From: Hexactinellida sp. DTS-2022
Lineage: Eukaryota > Porifera > Hexactinellida
Direction: 5' to 3'
Length of the DNA: 64,000 bases
Assembly (NCBI GenBank): GCA_028753945.1
Contig: JAPNXP010000003.1
Location: 5,022,001 to 5,086,000 of the forward strand
The notes under the pieces are model-generated. The model was not told the DNA's origin. It made no database searches and saw only the letters and a program-made list of their open reading frames with translations. The translations under genes and the position numbers were made by a program. Below are positions 21,590-32,427 of the stretch, piece after piece; within the stretch, counting starts at the first letter, position 1; each line of letters begins with the position of its first letter.

Positions 21590-22538
21590 ACGAGCCCTTC
21601 GGTCTCGGTCGCTTTGCGACAGATCGGTGCTACGCACCTCAAGTTAACTTACTCCTCACACGTTATGATTTTGAATTTTCATTAATTTGTTTACCTATTT
21701 GTGTAAACAACAACAACAACATCAACAAATACTCATATTAGATTTTATAAATGCGAAATTCGTGTTCAGCACACTTGTTTACTTATAATACCCGTTGAAA
21801 GCTAACTTCTAGGTTGATTTTGAATTTTCATTAATTTGTTTACCTATTTTGTGTAAACAACAACAACAAATATTCATATTATAAATTATAAATGCGAAAT
21901 TCGTGTTCAGCATATTGTTTACCTATAATACCCGTTGAGAGCAAACTTCTAGGTTAATTTTGAATTTTCATTAATTTGTTTACTTATTTGTGTCAACAAC
22001 AACAAATATTCATATTATAAATTTATAAATGCGAAATTCGTGTTCAGCATAATTGTTTACCTATAATACCAGTTGAAAGCTAACTTCTAGGTTGATTTTG
22101 AATTTTGATTAATTTGTTTACTTATTTGTGTAAACAACAACAACAAATATTTATATTATAAATTTATAAATGCGAAATTCGTGTTTAGCATACTTGTTTA
22201 CCTATAATACCCGTTGAAAGCTAACTTCTAGGTTGATTTTGAATTTTCATAAATTTGTTTACCTATTTTGTGTAAACAACAAGAATAAATATTCATATTA
22301 TAAATTTATAATCGCGAAATTCGTGTTCAGCATAATTGTTTACCTATAATACCAGTTGAAAGCTAACTTCTAGGTTGATTTTGAATTTTCATTAATTTGT
22401 TTACCTATTTTGTGTAAACAACAACAACAAATATTAATATGAGAAATTTATAAACGCGAAATTCGTGTTCAGCATACTTGTTTACCCCTTATAACTTTTG
22501 TTTACCAATTATAACATTTGAAAGTTAGTTTATATCTC
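21590..22538 (+). mobile_element. Helentron-like element, ~6 satellite units, tail interrupted
   Basis: It has the hairpin end at 21590, a shortened leader (the GGCCGC hairpin is missing), and about six ~143-bp units. It breaks at 'gtttatatctc', where the next element begins. Its own tail may be the orphan tail at 24262-24400. Confidence 0.65.
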
Positions 22539-23350
22539 ACGAGCCCTTCGGTCTCGGTCGCATTGCGACAGATCGGTGCTACGCACCTCAAGTTAACGGC
22601 CGCTGTGCGGCCTTACTCCTCACACTTTCTACCATGGGAAATGGTAGCAAGGGACGTTATGATTTAGAATTTTCATTAATGTGTTTACCTATTTGTGTAA
22701 ACAACAACAACAACAAATACTCATATTATAATTTTATAATGCGAAATTCGTGTTCAGCATCCTTGTTTACCTATAATACCCGTTGAAAGCGAACTTCTGG
22801 TTTGATTTTGAATTTTCATTAATTTGTTTACCTTTTTGTGTAAGCAACAACAACAAATATTCACATTATAAATTTATAAACGCGAAATTCGAAATCAGCA
22901 TACTTGTTTACCAATAATACCCGTTGAAAGCTAACTTTTGGTTTGATTAGAATTTCACTAATTTGTTTACCTTTTTGTGTAAACAACAACAAATATTCAT
23001 ATTATAAATTTATAAACGCGAAATTCGAAATCAGCATACTTGTTTACCTATAATACCCGTTGAAAGCTAACTTCTGGTTTGATTTTGAATTTTCACTAAT
23101 TTGTTTACCTTTTTGTGTAAACAACAACAACAAATATTCATATTATAAATTTATAAATGCGAAATTCGTTTTCAGCATACTTGTTTACCTATTATAGTAT
23201 TTGTTACCAATTATAACATTTGAAAGTTAATTTATATCTCATATATTAATGCGGTTTCTATCCCCCCCGTCACTTTAATACAATCCGGACAAACAAACAC
23301 ACAAACACACACACACACACACACACACACAACAATCGAGATTTAATAAT
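22539..23350 (+). mobile_element. Helentron-like element, ~4 satellite units
   Basis: It starts ACGAGCCC at 22539, inside the tail region of the previous copy. Units carry the variant 'cttctggtttgatt'. It ends with a (CA)n tract and 'atttaataat'. Confidence 0.7.
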
Positions 23351-24251
23351 ACGAGCCCTTCGGTCTCGGTCGCTTCGCGACTGATCACTCTCTCACAAAA
23401 GTCGCTTCGCGACTTTTGTTCATTCGTGTTACACACCGCAACACAATTAATTAACGGCCACTTTGCGGCCTTACACTACTCAACTATCACTCATATTAAA
23501 TAGGTTAAACCTGTGACTTGTAAATTACACGTACTCTATGCTGCTATTAAGTATGTCAACTAATTAATTAATTAATTCATTCATGTTATTTACTAACCCA
23601 GGATTTACATAGGAAAATTGTTTGTAAATAGTTGAATTACTTTGATAGTAATATTATGTATGCTTATGTGATTGTCACTGATTGACGTAGGCTAAATATC
23701 ACGAATAGAAATAAACTGATGGAAGCCAAACTGGATTAATCAAGTATGCAATTTCGGTAATATGTATGTGAAGATTAAATCATCAAACCTCAGTATGAGC
23801 AATGACGCAGCAATTGGAGGTTACATTTTTATTATTGCCTGGCTCAGATTAAATGCGAAAAATATAAAAATTTCTTGGGATATGCAACACATTCTGTTTT
23901 ATAATGTGACAAATTTGTTTGACGATTGAATCAAAAATGTAAGAGCTGAATCCAAATTAGTTCGTACGTGACGTCACAATCCCATAAATCGGTATACGTG
24001 TGTCTCATTGTATGTTGTGTTATCATCTAAAATTGTGGGCGAATCGAATAAAAACTGAAAGAGTTATTCTCAAATAAGTGCCTTTATGACGTCATAATCC
24101 CGTTATTTTGTTCAAAAACCAATAGATCGTTGTCGCAGTACAAAATTACCCCTGTATGCCAATTTTCAGCTTTGTAGGACTCGTAGTCTTTCCTATTAAT
24201 TCTGGACAAACACACACACACACACATCCACAACAATTCCGCTTTTAATAT
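23351..24251 (+). mobile_element. Helentron-like element, second family without satellite core
   Basis: Same ACGAGCCCTTCGG end, but its inner hairpins are AAAGTCGC-ttc-GCGACTTTT and a GGCC...GGCC palindrome, and its body is unique AT-rich sequence. The tail is a (CA)n tract plus 'caacaattccgcttttaat'. A second copy starts at 63598, another tail lies at 63305-63597 and another head at 30891. Confidence 0.7.
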
Positions 24252-24261
24252 ACAGATAGAT

Positions 24262-24323
24262 ATATAAATGCGGTTTCTATTCCCCCATCACTTTAATACA
24301 ATCCGGATAAACAAACAAACACA

Positions 24324-24374
<51 letters not shown>

Positions 24375-24400
24375 AACAATCGAGATTTAATAATATAGAT
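24262..24400 (+). repeat. Orphan Helentron-like tail with long (CA)n
   Basis: 'atgcggtttctattccccc', then a CA tract of about 50 bp, then 'tcgagatttaataatatag'. It is the right end of the satellite-bearing family, separated from any head. It is followed by a run of 16 G (24413-24428). Confidence 0.65.
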
Positions 24401-24448
24401 ATACAATTTCAAGGGGGGGGGGGGGGGGTGTCAAACTGAGGTATTAAA

Positions 24449-25052
24449 AAGTACATAGCGCATGCACGTTTAGTACATAGCGCATGCACGTTAAGTACAT
24501 AGCGCATGCACGTTTAGTACATAGCGCATGCACGTTAAGTACATAGTGCATGCACGTTAAGTACATAGTGCATGCACGTTAAGTACATAGCGCATGCACG
24601 TTAAGTACATAGCGCATGCACGTTAAGTACATAGTGCATGCACGTTAAGTACATAGTGCATGCACGTTAAGTACATAGTGCATGCACGTTAAGTACATAG
24701 CGCATGCACGTTAAGTACATAGCGCATGCACGTTAAGTACATAGTGCATGCACGTTAAGTACATAGCGCATGCACGTTAAGTACATAGTGCATGCGCGTT
24801 TAGTATATAGCGCATGCACGTTAAGTACATAGTGCATGCGCGTTTAGTATATAGCGCATGCACGTTAAGTACATAGTGCATGCACGTTAAGTACATAGCG
24901 CATGCACGTTAAGTACATAGTGCATGCGCGTTTAGTATATAGCGCATGCGCGTTAGTACATAGCGCATGCACGTTAAGTACATAGTGCATGCGCGTTTAG
25001 TATATAGCGCATGCACGTTAAGTACATAGCGCATGCGCGTTTAGTATATAGC
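24449..25052 (+). repeat. 22-bp minisatellite, about 27 copies
   Basis: The unit is about 'gtacatagcgcatgcacgtt' plus 'aa' or 'ta'. Each contains GCATGC, and the unit resists translation as anything meaningful. Variants: AGCGC/AGTGC (CpG to TpG), CACG/CGCG, and TACAT/TATAT. The variants are interspersed and occur as repeating pairs in the right half, indicating higher-order duplication. It lies 87 bp upstream of the first KDZ exon. Confidence 0.95.
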
Positions 25053-26159
25053 GTATTATTAACTCTTAGCCCCCCTTAAGGATCTATAACTTTCATAGAG
25101 TTACTATTGCTATTGAATCACCCAAAAGTTCGACACTAATGGCAGAAAAACTATCGACTTCTCGCTTCGAAGTGCAGATCTCGAAAAAACGGAAACTTGT
25201 GGTAACCGACAAACTATCCGAAGAATTTTTTTTCCCTACTCACATATCAGGTGTGTTGACTATTTCCTGAATTATTTCATGCTATTAACTACTACTTGTC
25301 TACTTATTTATCAACACTATTTAGATGAACAAGTAGAAGATCCGGACATCTCCGAAACGATTATATTATCCGAACTCACATTGGAAACTTCCAAACTTGA
25401 TAAGTATGTTAATATTCTAGCAGTTCAGAAGAAAGCCTGGAGTTTGTTGGATTATCCCCTCGTGTTGATGTCAGATAGTGAATTTAGTAATGGTAATGAT
25501 TCTAAATACTTGCAAACATTATTTATACGTTACAATAGTTACTCGAATACTATATTTTAGGTCAACTCAAACTCAAGAAAGAAGAAGATTATTATTCTCA
25601 CAGAAACTGGGAAATGTTATTCTTGTTCTCATAAGTCTTGCATCATTGTCAAGCATTTGAACAATGTTCGGAGTTCCAGTGTCTTGTAATGGCTGAGTCC
25701 AAACTTCTTGGTAACATTCCGTACTTCACACTAGACCAGTAGACCAAAAAACTATTTTTCTAATTAATGATGGTTATCATTGTTTCCACTTAAAAGAAAG
25801 AAAATGGTACTGGGACAACTGTTGTGGGATCTGCAAACAAAAATCAATTCTATAAGATATCTTATTACAAGACCGATTAAATGAGCAAACACCTGTGAAG
25901 GACCTCGATTACTCGACAGTATCAACCCTACCAATTCCATACATTTTCTCCTCGGTTTCTGCTAAAACGTACAATACACAGCTTACTCAGGGTTTAATAT
26001 TACCACCTGATCTGTTCCCAAATATCTCTTACTGTATAGGAAATCCAGTTCTAGAAAAGAAGGGATTATAGTTTACACAGAAAATGGTGTCTTAGAACTC
26101 AAGGAATATAAAGGTACGTATTAAATTAAGTTGATAAATATTTCACAACCATGTTTATC

Positions 26160-26871
26160 TATATATACGTATAAAGTTGTTTGTGTGTATGTATGTGTGT
26201 ATGTCCTCACATCTCCTCTGAGAGTTCTCAACAGATCTGAACCAAATTTTGTATGTCACTTAGGGGCTACCCAACCACCCTGAATAAGGAATTTTTAAGA
26301 GATATTTACATTTCTCGCGAAGTTAACTCAAAATATGTTATTTTTTTGGCACTTTCCCATACATTTCAATGGGAATTATCAAAAGTTCACAGTGCTGCTA
26401 GAAAAACATTTCAAACGTGCAATCTAGGTTTTAGTGTATGAGGAATCCAAATATGATATTTTAAAGTCAATAGAATGCATAATTTGCAATTTACCACATG
26501 CATATTTTTCACACTTTGCGAGGGTACCGACCTTGACCTATCAGATTGCAGAATTTTCACATTATTCTGACTCGAGTTTTATTGGTCTATTATTCAATGG
26601 GTCAATTGTGTATGAAAGAAAACAACAATTGTATGTCCCTTGCTATAGCTGACATTATTTAACCAATAATATTTAAGCTTGCATTGAGTTGACAATAGTC
26701 TCATTCCTATGGTCCCCGTAATATTAATACAACTGTTTACAATATTGTTAAGTTCTGTCATATCCGTCATATTACACATCCGTCATATTTCAAATCATAA
26801 ACTCATTATAAGACATCCCGTGAATTTGAATACCGCGGCGAAGCGCGCGGGCACCCGGCTAGTTAATAATA
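26160..26871 (+). mobile_element. Helitron-like non-autonomous element inside the KDZ gene
   Basis: It opens with a TATATA/TGTGTGTATG tract ('tgtgtatgtatgtgtgtatg') and 'cctctgagagttctcaacag', and ends 'gcgaagcgcgcgggcaccc' followed by GGCTAGT. A GC-rich hairpin just before CTAG with a T after it is the Helitron 3'-end rule. Open frames inside are not genes. Confidence 0.65.
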
Positions 26872-27024
26872 AATGTAGTATATAGTTTGACGTGTGAAGG
26901 AGGTTGTAATTGCCAAAGCGTATTTCAAGGAGCAGATTATCTCTTATTGAATATTAATAATCATTATTTCATTCATTATGGAGTTTTATTCGAGTATAGC
27001 GAGTTTATGACACAGTCAAAGAAT

Positions 27025-27777
27025 CATAGGCGTCGTTGCAGGGGGGGCGGGGGGGCCTGCCCCCCCCGGAAAAATGTCGGGGGGGCAGCATAGGTCTCGC
27101 CCCCCCCCCAGATTTCGCATACCTGCCAACCTATTTGAGTCATGCCCCTGTACAGGGCTCCAATTTTCCCCTGTACATTGGCCAAAATCCATGTACACCT
27201 CCCAAAAATCTCTCGCTCGCTGCGCTCGCTCGTCCAAGAAATTACTATTCACTTACATTGCTAAATTAGTACTTGGAAAGGAGAAAGCATTGAATTATAT
27301 ATTGTACAGGGAATCCCTGAACGCTTGAATATATATATATAAACCAGTTGTGCCTATGTGGTCAATGCAGAATGCATGGCAGAATATACTATCATAACTG
27401 TAGACATTATTAGGCATTATTTGACACATAATTAGTAAATTAAAAATCCCTGTACGCCTGTACTGAACCGCCAAAATGTTTAAATTCCTGTACTGTACAG
27501 GGAATCCCTGTAGGTTTGGCAAGTATGATTCGTCCCCTCAGCTGGCGTTTCTCTTGAAAATTAGTTGAAACAGTGGAGGATAACAGCTTTTTAATTTGCC
27601 AAAGATTTCAAGTTGCATAAAGCTTTCTCAGTAAATTTACATCTCACTTACTTTATTTATTTACTATTTATGCGTGATTTTTGCGTATTAATTGCAAAAT
27701 AAAATAAATGTCTTTTAAATGTTCTCTGGATGCCCCCCCCCAGATTTTCAGAAAAATTGGAAAGTTCGACGCCTATG
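27025..27777. mobile_element. hAT MITE with G/C-run ends, 8-bp TSD, inside a KDZ exon
   Basis: Ends are CATAGGCGTCGTTGC and ...TTCGACGCCTATG, with flanks 'caaagaat' at 27017-27024 and 27778-27785. Removing it joins '...MTQSKN' to 'TLHGYLR' in frame. Long C and G runs lie just inside each end. It carries a nested CATACCTGCC-type MITE (about 27119-27526). Confidence 0.9.
27119..27526. mobile_element. Nested CATACCTGCC / 'CCCTGTAC' MITE
   Basis: It starts CATACCTGCCAACCTA and ends 'ggtttggcaagtatg'; same family as 12076-12426. It is inserted in the MITE at 27025-27777. Confidence 0.78.
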
Positions 27778-29607
27778 CAAAGAATACTCTACATGGATAC
27801 TTGAGGTACAGTGTATGCATATGATTTTAGTAGAAGTAATGTAACATATTAATATACCGTCTCATTACTCAAATATTCTTAGTCCTCATCTAATTTTATT
27901 CGTCAACTAGTTGAGCCTAGAATTTTATTAATATGAAAACTGCATTTTTAATTCCCAGAGAGGACATATGGGGCTGAGAAATTCCAAGGAGAGAAGTAAA
28001 GCAGCAGGGGTGCAAACCCAACTTAGTATAGGCCTCCTCCCAATTTGATTCTTCAATGATTTGATAAATTGTATTTCCTTAGAGCCAAAAATAACAAATT
28101 CCAGAGGATGGGTAGAGAATTGAAATTCAGTTACCACATATTGCAACATGGATGGAATGCCTATTTAAGAACGCTAGATGCAGACTACGTGTGAAATTTT
28201 ACTTGTCCCATTTGTAAGGATAGCCCAGAAACTTTGGTATTGGATGGTGTTTCAATGGGCACAGTCAAGGAGCTTCCAGAATCAAGCCATGACTGTGACG
28301 AGAACCAAAAGTACACATTAGTGCCTCTCAGAAAGAGGGTATTTATTTCGAAACTAAAAACTCGAAAATCTCTCAAAAATTATTGTGCATATGGAATTTT
28401 GGAAGGCATGTTTAATTTCTTGATTTGTTCTATCGAATTAAAAGAGTTTGCAGATTACATCATTCATTCAAATCAAGTATCAGGGAAGCTTTGTGCAATA
28501 AATAGTCAATATCCAAATGCAAAATTAATCATACAACTATTAGCACGCTCTGAGCCGATAACAGGATTATTTCAAATATTTCTCCTAACTAACGACGAAC
28601 TAGCTGCCCTCATTATGATTTCTCACGGAATTTTAATTAATGATCTCTTGTTGCAAAAGATATGTGACAAAATTATTACTACCCTAAAGATTCTTTTCAA
28701 ATCATTTTTACATGAAGAAAATTCAAATTTCACACAGCCACCTAGTAATGATCCTATAATAACTGGTCTGCTTAGAGCAATTCTGATTAAAATTGACGAA
28801 CTTAACAATAACGAACCTTCGAGAACCTTGGTGGAGGCAGACGCAGGTGCATACAACAAATTTATGAATTACTTTCCTGCTATAAAGACGCGCTACAAGT
28901 AAGGATATTTTCTTAGATCTTTATTTAATAGCTAAAATTAATTGTTATTAATCATAGATTACCGATTTACGATGAAGAATCTGAATGCAAGAACAAAGTA
29001 TGTACCAAGATATACCCCAAACACCAGATGTTATCCCCGGGATTGTTGGTATAGGTTTGCAAACACAAAATCTGCTATGGATTTGAGATTCTTAAGACTA
29101 AGGAATCTACGGTCAATGTCTTCAATTTGTTGATTACCCTATTTAAAGAGCCACCTCGTACAATTATATATGATAATGCTTGCAATTTGCATAACACATG
29201 CATGATCAGGTAAATATAAATGCAGTTGATTTAATAATTATAATCTGTAACGCTGTCATGTTACTTCTAAATTACATTTTTAGGGAGCCGAAACTATTCA
29301 AGAATACAACATTTTTGGTAGATCGATTCCACTGGAGAAATCATTGCTGCAGTAAATCATACTCTCTCACATCTATTAGATGTGAAGAATACCAGAGAAT
29401 TAATTCTCAAGTATGTGAGCAGCTTTTCTCGACACTAAGAAGAATTTCTACACAAGTGGCTTTTATGCGTATTGAGAATGTTTTTTATAACGTCCGATAC
29501 TTTTTATTCTGTTTAAACAAACAAATAATAAATAAGTTATAGATATAGCATTATTTATTTTCTTATCTATGTCATTTCTTATAAATAATATTCACTATAA
29601 GGTTCTT

Positions 29608-30833
29608 CTACTTGATTTTCTTATTTTCACAAATTCTACATGTAAATGCTGGAACTGTTTGAGCAATATAGGGAAGGCTAACACATGGTTTGTGAAACCA
29701 CAGTTTACACGTCTCACACATAACCATATACTTAAATGCGTATTCCGGTAGTCGACAAACGCACCACAGCTTGATAGTAAACTCATTTGAAGCCTTTGCT
29801 GTTAAGACTTTACGCTGGAATGACGGTAGCGGGGTTATCTCTTCGGATAAAATACAATTTCGGAGGTGATTCCTCATACCTTCTTGACTCCATCTCAATG
29901 CACTCGGTTCTTGTCCATTGGCTAAGGCTATGCAAACGGCTATGGAAAAAACTCCACAGTTTGATATCCCCTTCTGTTGTTGCAGAGGTTGTACGGTTAC
30001 GGTTAGATCTTCAGTCTCCTTGCGATAAAGAAGAGCAAGCTGAATATCCAACTGTTCACTCGTGTGATCATGAAATAATGAATCATAAAGATACACATGT
30101 CCAAGGTCATCAATCCGGGAACATACCCAGTGTAGATTGCCATCATAGTGGATTTGGAAGCTGCCAACGGGAGCTCTAACAAAATGGCGATTCTATAGGA
30201 TAATCAGGTTTATAAATGTTGATCTATAGAATACACAGTAACTACCATATTCGTTAATCACCTGAGAAAGGATGGTGCTTGGAGTCCAATGAGGTCAGTA
30301 TAATTGTTTTTCAACAGAACCTAAAGAAACCAATTAATATTAAATTCGGTAATCTTATGTAACTATTATCTGGCTATAATTAACTTACGGCAAAGGCGTT
30401 AATTGAGATGTCACTCAGAAATGTGTTTGCATTTGACAACTCGATTAGACATTGTCTACGCACATTTTCGTCTAAAATTGTTACAGGGATAATTTTTAGG
30501 GGAGATATAGGAACAACTCCAGATAGGATAGCAAGTGAAGTGCATTCGGGTTGCTGACTGGGTGAATCATAAATTACGACATCACTAGAGGAGGAAACAT
30601 CTTCATCATTATCCCTTGAATTGGGTTCTTTTGTGAGAGAGTGCGTGTTGGAGACCGATCACGCAAAGTTGGTGAATTATATTCATCCTTTTTATAATAA
30701 AACTTTTTGTAGGACTCAAGAATCGAAATCAATGCCTTCCTCTTTAATTGTCTTGAAATCTTCACAAAAGGGATATCGCTAGGCCACCATAGTGGCGTGA
30801 ATTCTGGTTTGCCCCAAAAGTTTCTGGCTTTAC
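29608..30833 (-). CDS. Ulp1-like (C48) cysteine protease with PHD finger, transposon-encoded
   Basis: The last exon (about 30175-29608, after a TTAG acceptor) encodes a Ulp1-type fold with all three catalytic positions: His in 'DGNLHWV', Asp in 'VYLYDSLFHD' and Cys in 'QQKGISNCGVFSIA'. A C-terminal PHD finger follows (C-x-C ... C-x2-C-x4-H-x2-C ... C-x2-C, 'MCETCKLWFHKPC'). An upstream exon (about 30833-30590) encodes 'KPEFTPLWWPSDIPFVKISR', a word seen in transposon-linked proteins of this kind, then a basic stretch. It converges tail-to-tail with the KDZ transposase, 67 bp apart, as accessory proteases do in large DNA transposons. The likely job is desumoylation-type or similar isopeptide cleavage plus chromatin reading; substrate unknown. 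The middle exons (30180-30590) are not resolved, so intactness is uncertain. Confidence 0.7.
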
Positions 30834-30890
30834 CTAAAAATTAATTAAATGTAAATTCATAACCATAGGGATTTAATTAAACATTTAATA

Positions 30891-31018
30891 AGACGAGCCC
30901 TTCGGTCTCGGTCGCTTCGCGACGGATCACTCTCTCACAAAAGTCGCTTCGCGACTTTTGTTCGTTCGTGTTAGGCACTACGCAATATAATTAACGGCCG
31001 CTTCGCGGCCTTTCCCTC
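30891..31018 (+). mobile_element. Helentron-like head, second family
   Basis: 'acgagcccttcggtctcgg' plus AAAGTCGC-ttc-GCGACTTTT and GGCCGC-ttc-GCGGCC hairpins, as at 23351 and 63598. The body soon diverges. Confidence 0.65.
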
Positions 31019-32234
31019 CCCAAAGCAATAATATTAATAATGAGTTCACCTGTGGCCGTGCCTAAAATTCATTTTTGGTTTTGATTAGTTACTGTAATTT
31101 GTTTTTTGGGAAAGTGAATTATTTAATTTAATTTGTGAATTATTTAATTTAATTTAGTGAATTATTTAATTTAATTGATAGGAATAATTAACATAATAAA
31201 TCTCATCGTTAAGCAGAACCAAAATCTTAGATTACTTAACTTAATTCATTTTTAGATAGGAATGTATATTTATGATCTTCCAATCTAAACCAAAGTCATG
31301 TTGTTGTCGAAAAGTAGTAACGGATATCCGTTTAACTTAATATTTGTTCAAACTAATTTTCGTTCAATGATTTAGAACGAATATTCAGTATAATCGTTTC
31401 AGCCCTAATTATCTGTACACGTCCACAGAGCTGACAACTACATTTTATGTCAAAAATTGAGTCTTGTTTTTGTCTCTCAATTTAATTACTAATTCAGACA
31501 ACCTAGTCACCCATTGTAAAGTGGATAAACTCAAAGTGGCCAGTCATGGCCATATATATTTCAAGTTCCAATAGAATATTAACTCAAGGATTCCGTAACC
31601 TTCCCCAAAAATTTCTCATGACTTATAACCTGGATCGGTCAAATTCTGCATATTCCTAGCAATGCATATAGTTATGCATATACTAGCGATGCATGTATGT
31701 TTACTCTACATACTTCCTCAATCAAAAATAAACAACAAATAGTATACCATCTATTAAATGCAAAACCATCAACAAGGCTACCAAAATTCCAACAAGTGGA
31801 TTTTATATGCTTGGGAGGATATATAATGAGTTAGCTATGATCCTAAACAGAGAAATATGTTATAGAAAAGATCTAAAGATTGCTAAGCTAAGAGTACTTA
31901 CACCCAGTATACATTCACCCTGCCAACATCTGTTGCAATATTAAATTTCGAGGGGCAGACTTAGGGTGAATAATAAAGGTCTGCTAAGAGTAGTGCTAAC
32001 CAACCAAAAACATATTTCTTAATCAATCACCTTCAATCATGCAGAATTTTATTAGGAGACTAGATAGATCATTTTTAATGAAGCCATTCAATTCCAAGCT
32101 ATCAATAACTTATTAATCAATAATAATTAATTTCGTTATAAAAACCAAATATGGTCTAATGTCTACTGAGAGTATCCCTGAAATTGGACTTCATGAATTT
32201 ACATTCGTTTATGAGGTGTAAGTCAAGAAAAACC
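31019..32234. other. AT-rich intergenic; short 23-bp tandem at about 31118-31182
   Basis: No gene is supported. At 31118-31182 there are three copies of a ~23-bp unit containing 'gaattatttaatttaattt'. The rest is unassigned. Confidence 0.4.
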
Positions 32235-32427
32235 GTTTTTACTGTGCCGACTATACTATAGTATAGTGGCCCAGTATTAGAATCACTGCCTTTATTTTTA
32301 TTATTACTGTGCCGACTATACTATAGTATAGTGGCCCAGTATTGGAATCACTGCCTTTATTACTGTGCCGACTATACTATAGTATAGTGGCCCAGTTCTA
32401 ATCTTAGTGCTTTGGTTAGTTATTATT
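32235..32427 (+). repeat. Three tandem 37-bp palindromes ahead of the inverted repeat
   Basis: Palindromes at about 32238-32275, 32307-32344 and 32361-32396 read 'actgtgccgactatactata' then 'gtatagtggcccagt'. They are spaced by 20-70 bp of 'cactgcctttatt'-like text. A fourth begins the inverted-repeat arm at 32428. Left and right halves are not identical: there is a one-base bulge and a T/G difference in every copy. Confidence 0.85.

Larger units (their letters stand above)
25139..29541 (+). pseudogene. KDZ-type (Kyakuja-Dileera-Zisupton) transposase, multi-exon and decaying
   Basis: Pieces in order. Exon 1 (25139-25250) opens with an ATG and 'KKRKL', ends at GTGTGT. Exon 2 starts 25325 after TTTAG (phase 1 on both sides). 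A Cys-rich patch 'GKCYSCSHKSC' (about 25610) and 'CEGGCNCQ' (26893) fit the CxC-like zinc region of this family. Near 28190-28260 'FTCPICKDSPETLVLDGVSM' is followed by a long open piece to 28902. 29160-29205 holds 'IIYDNACNLHN', then, after a short intron, 'FLVDRFHWRNHCC', 'INSQVCEQLF' and 'LRRISTQ' (29310-29460), the KDZ catalytic-core signature. Stops and shifts occur around 25680 and 27980-28180, and a hAT MITE and a Helitron-like insert interrupt it. Role: DNA cut-and-paste transposition. Dead or dying; exon borders are partly guessed. Confidence 0.72.

Noticed and set aside
24449-25052. CRISPR-like look of the 22-bp repeats
   Set aside because: Units abut directly without unique spacers, and the sequence is an animal genome.
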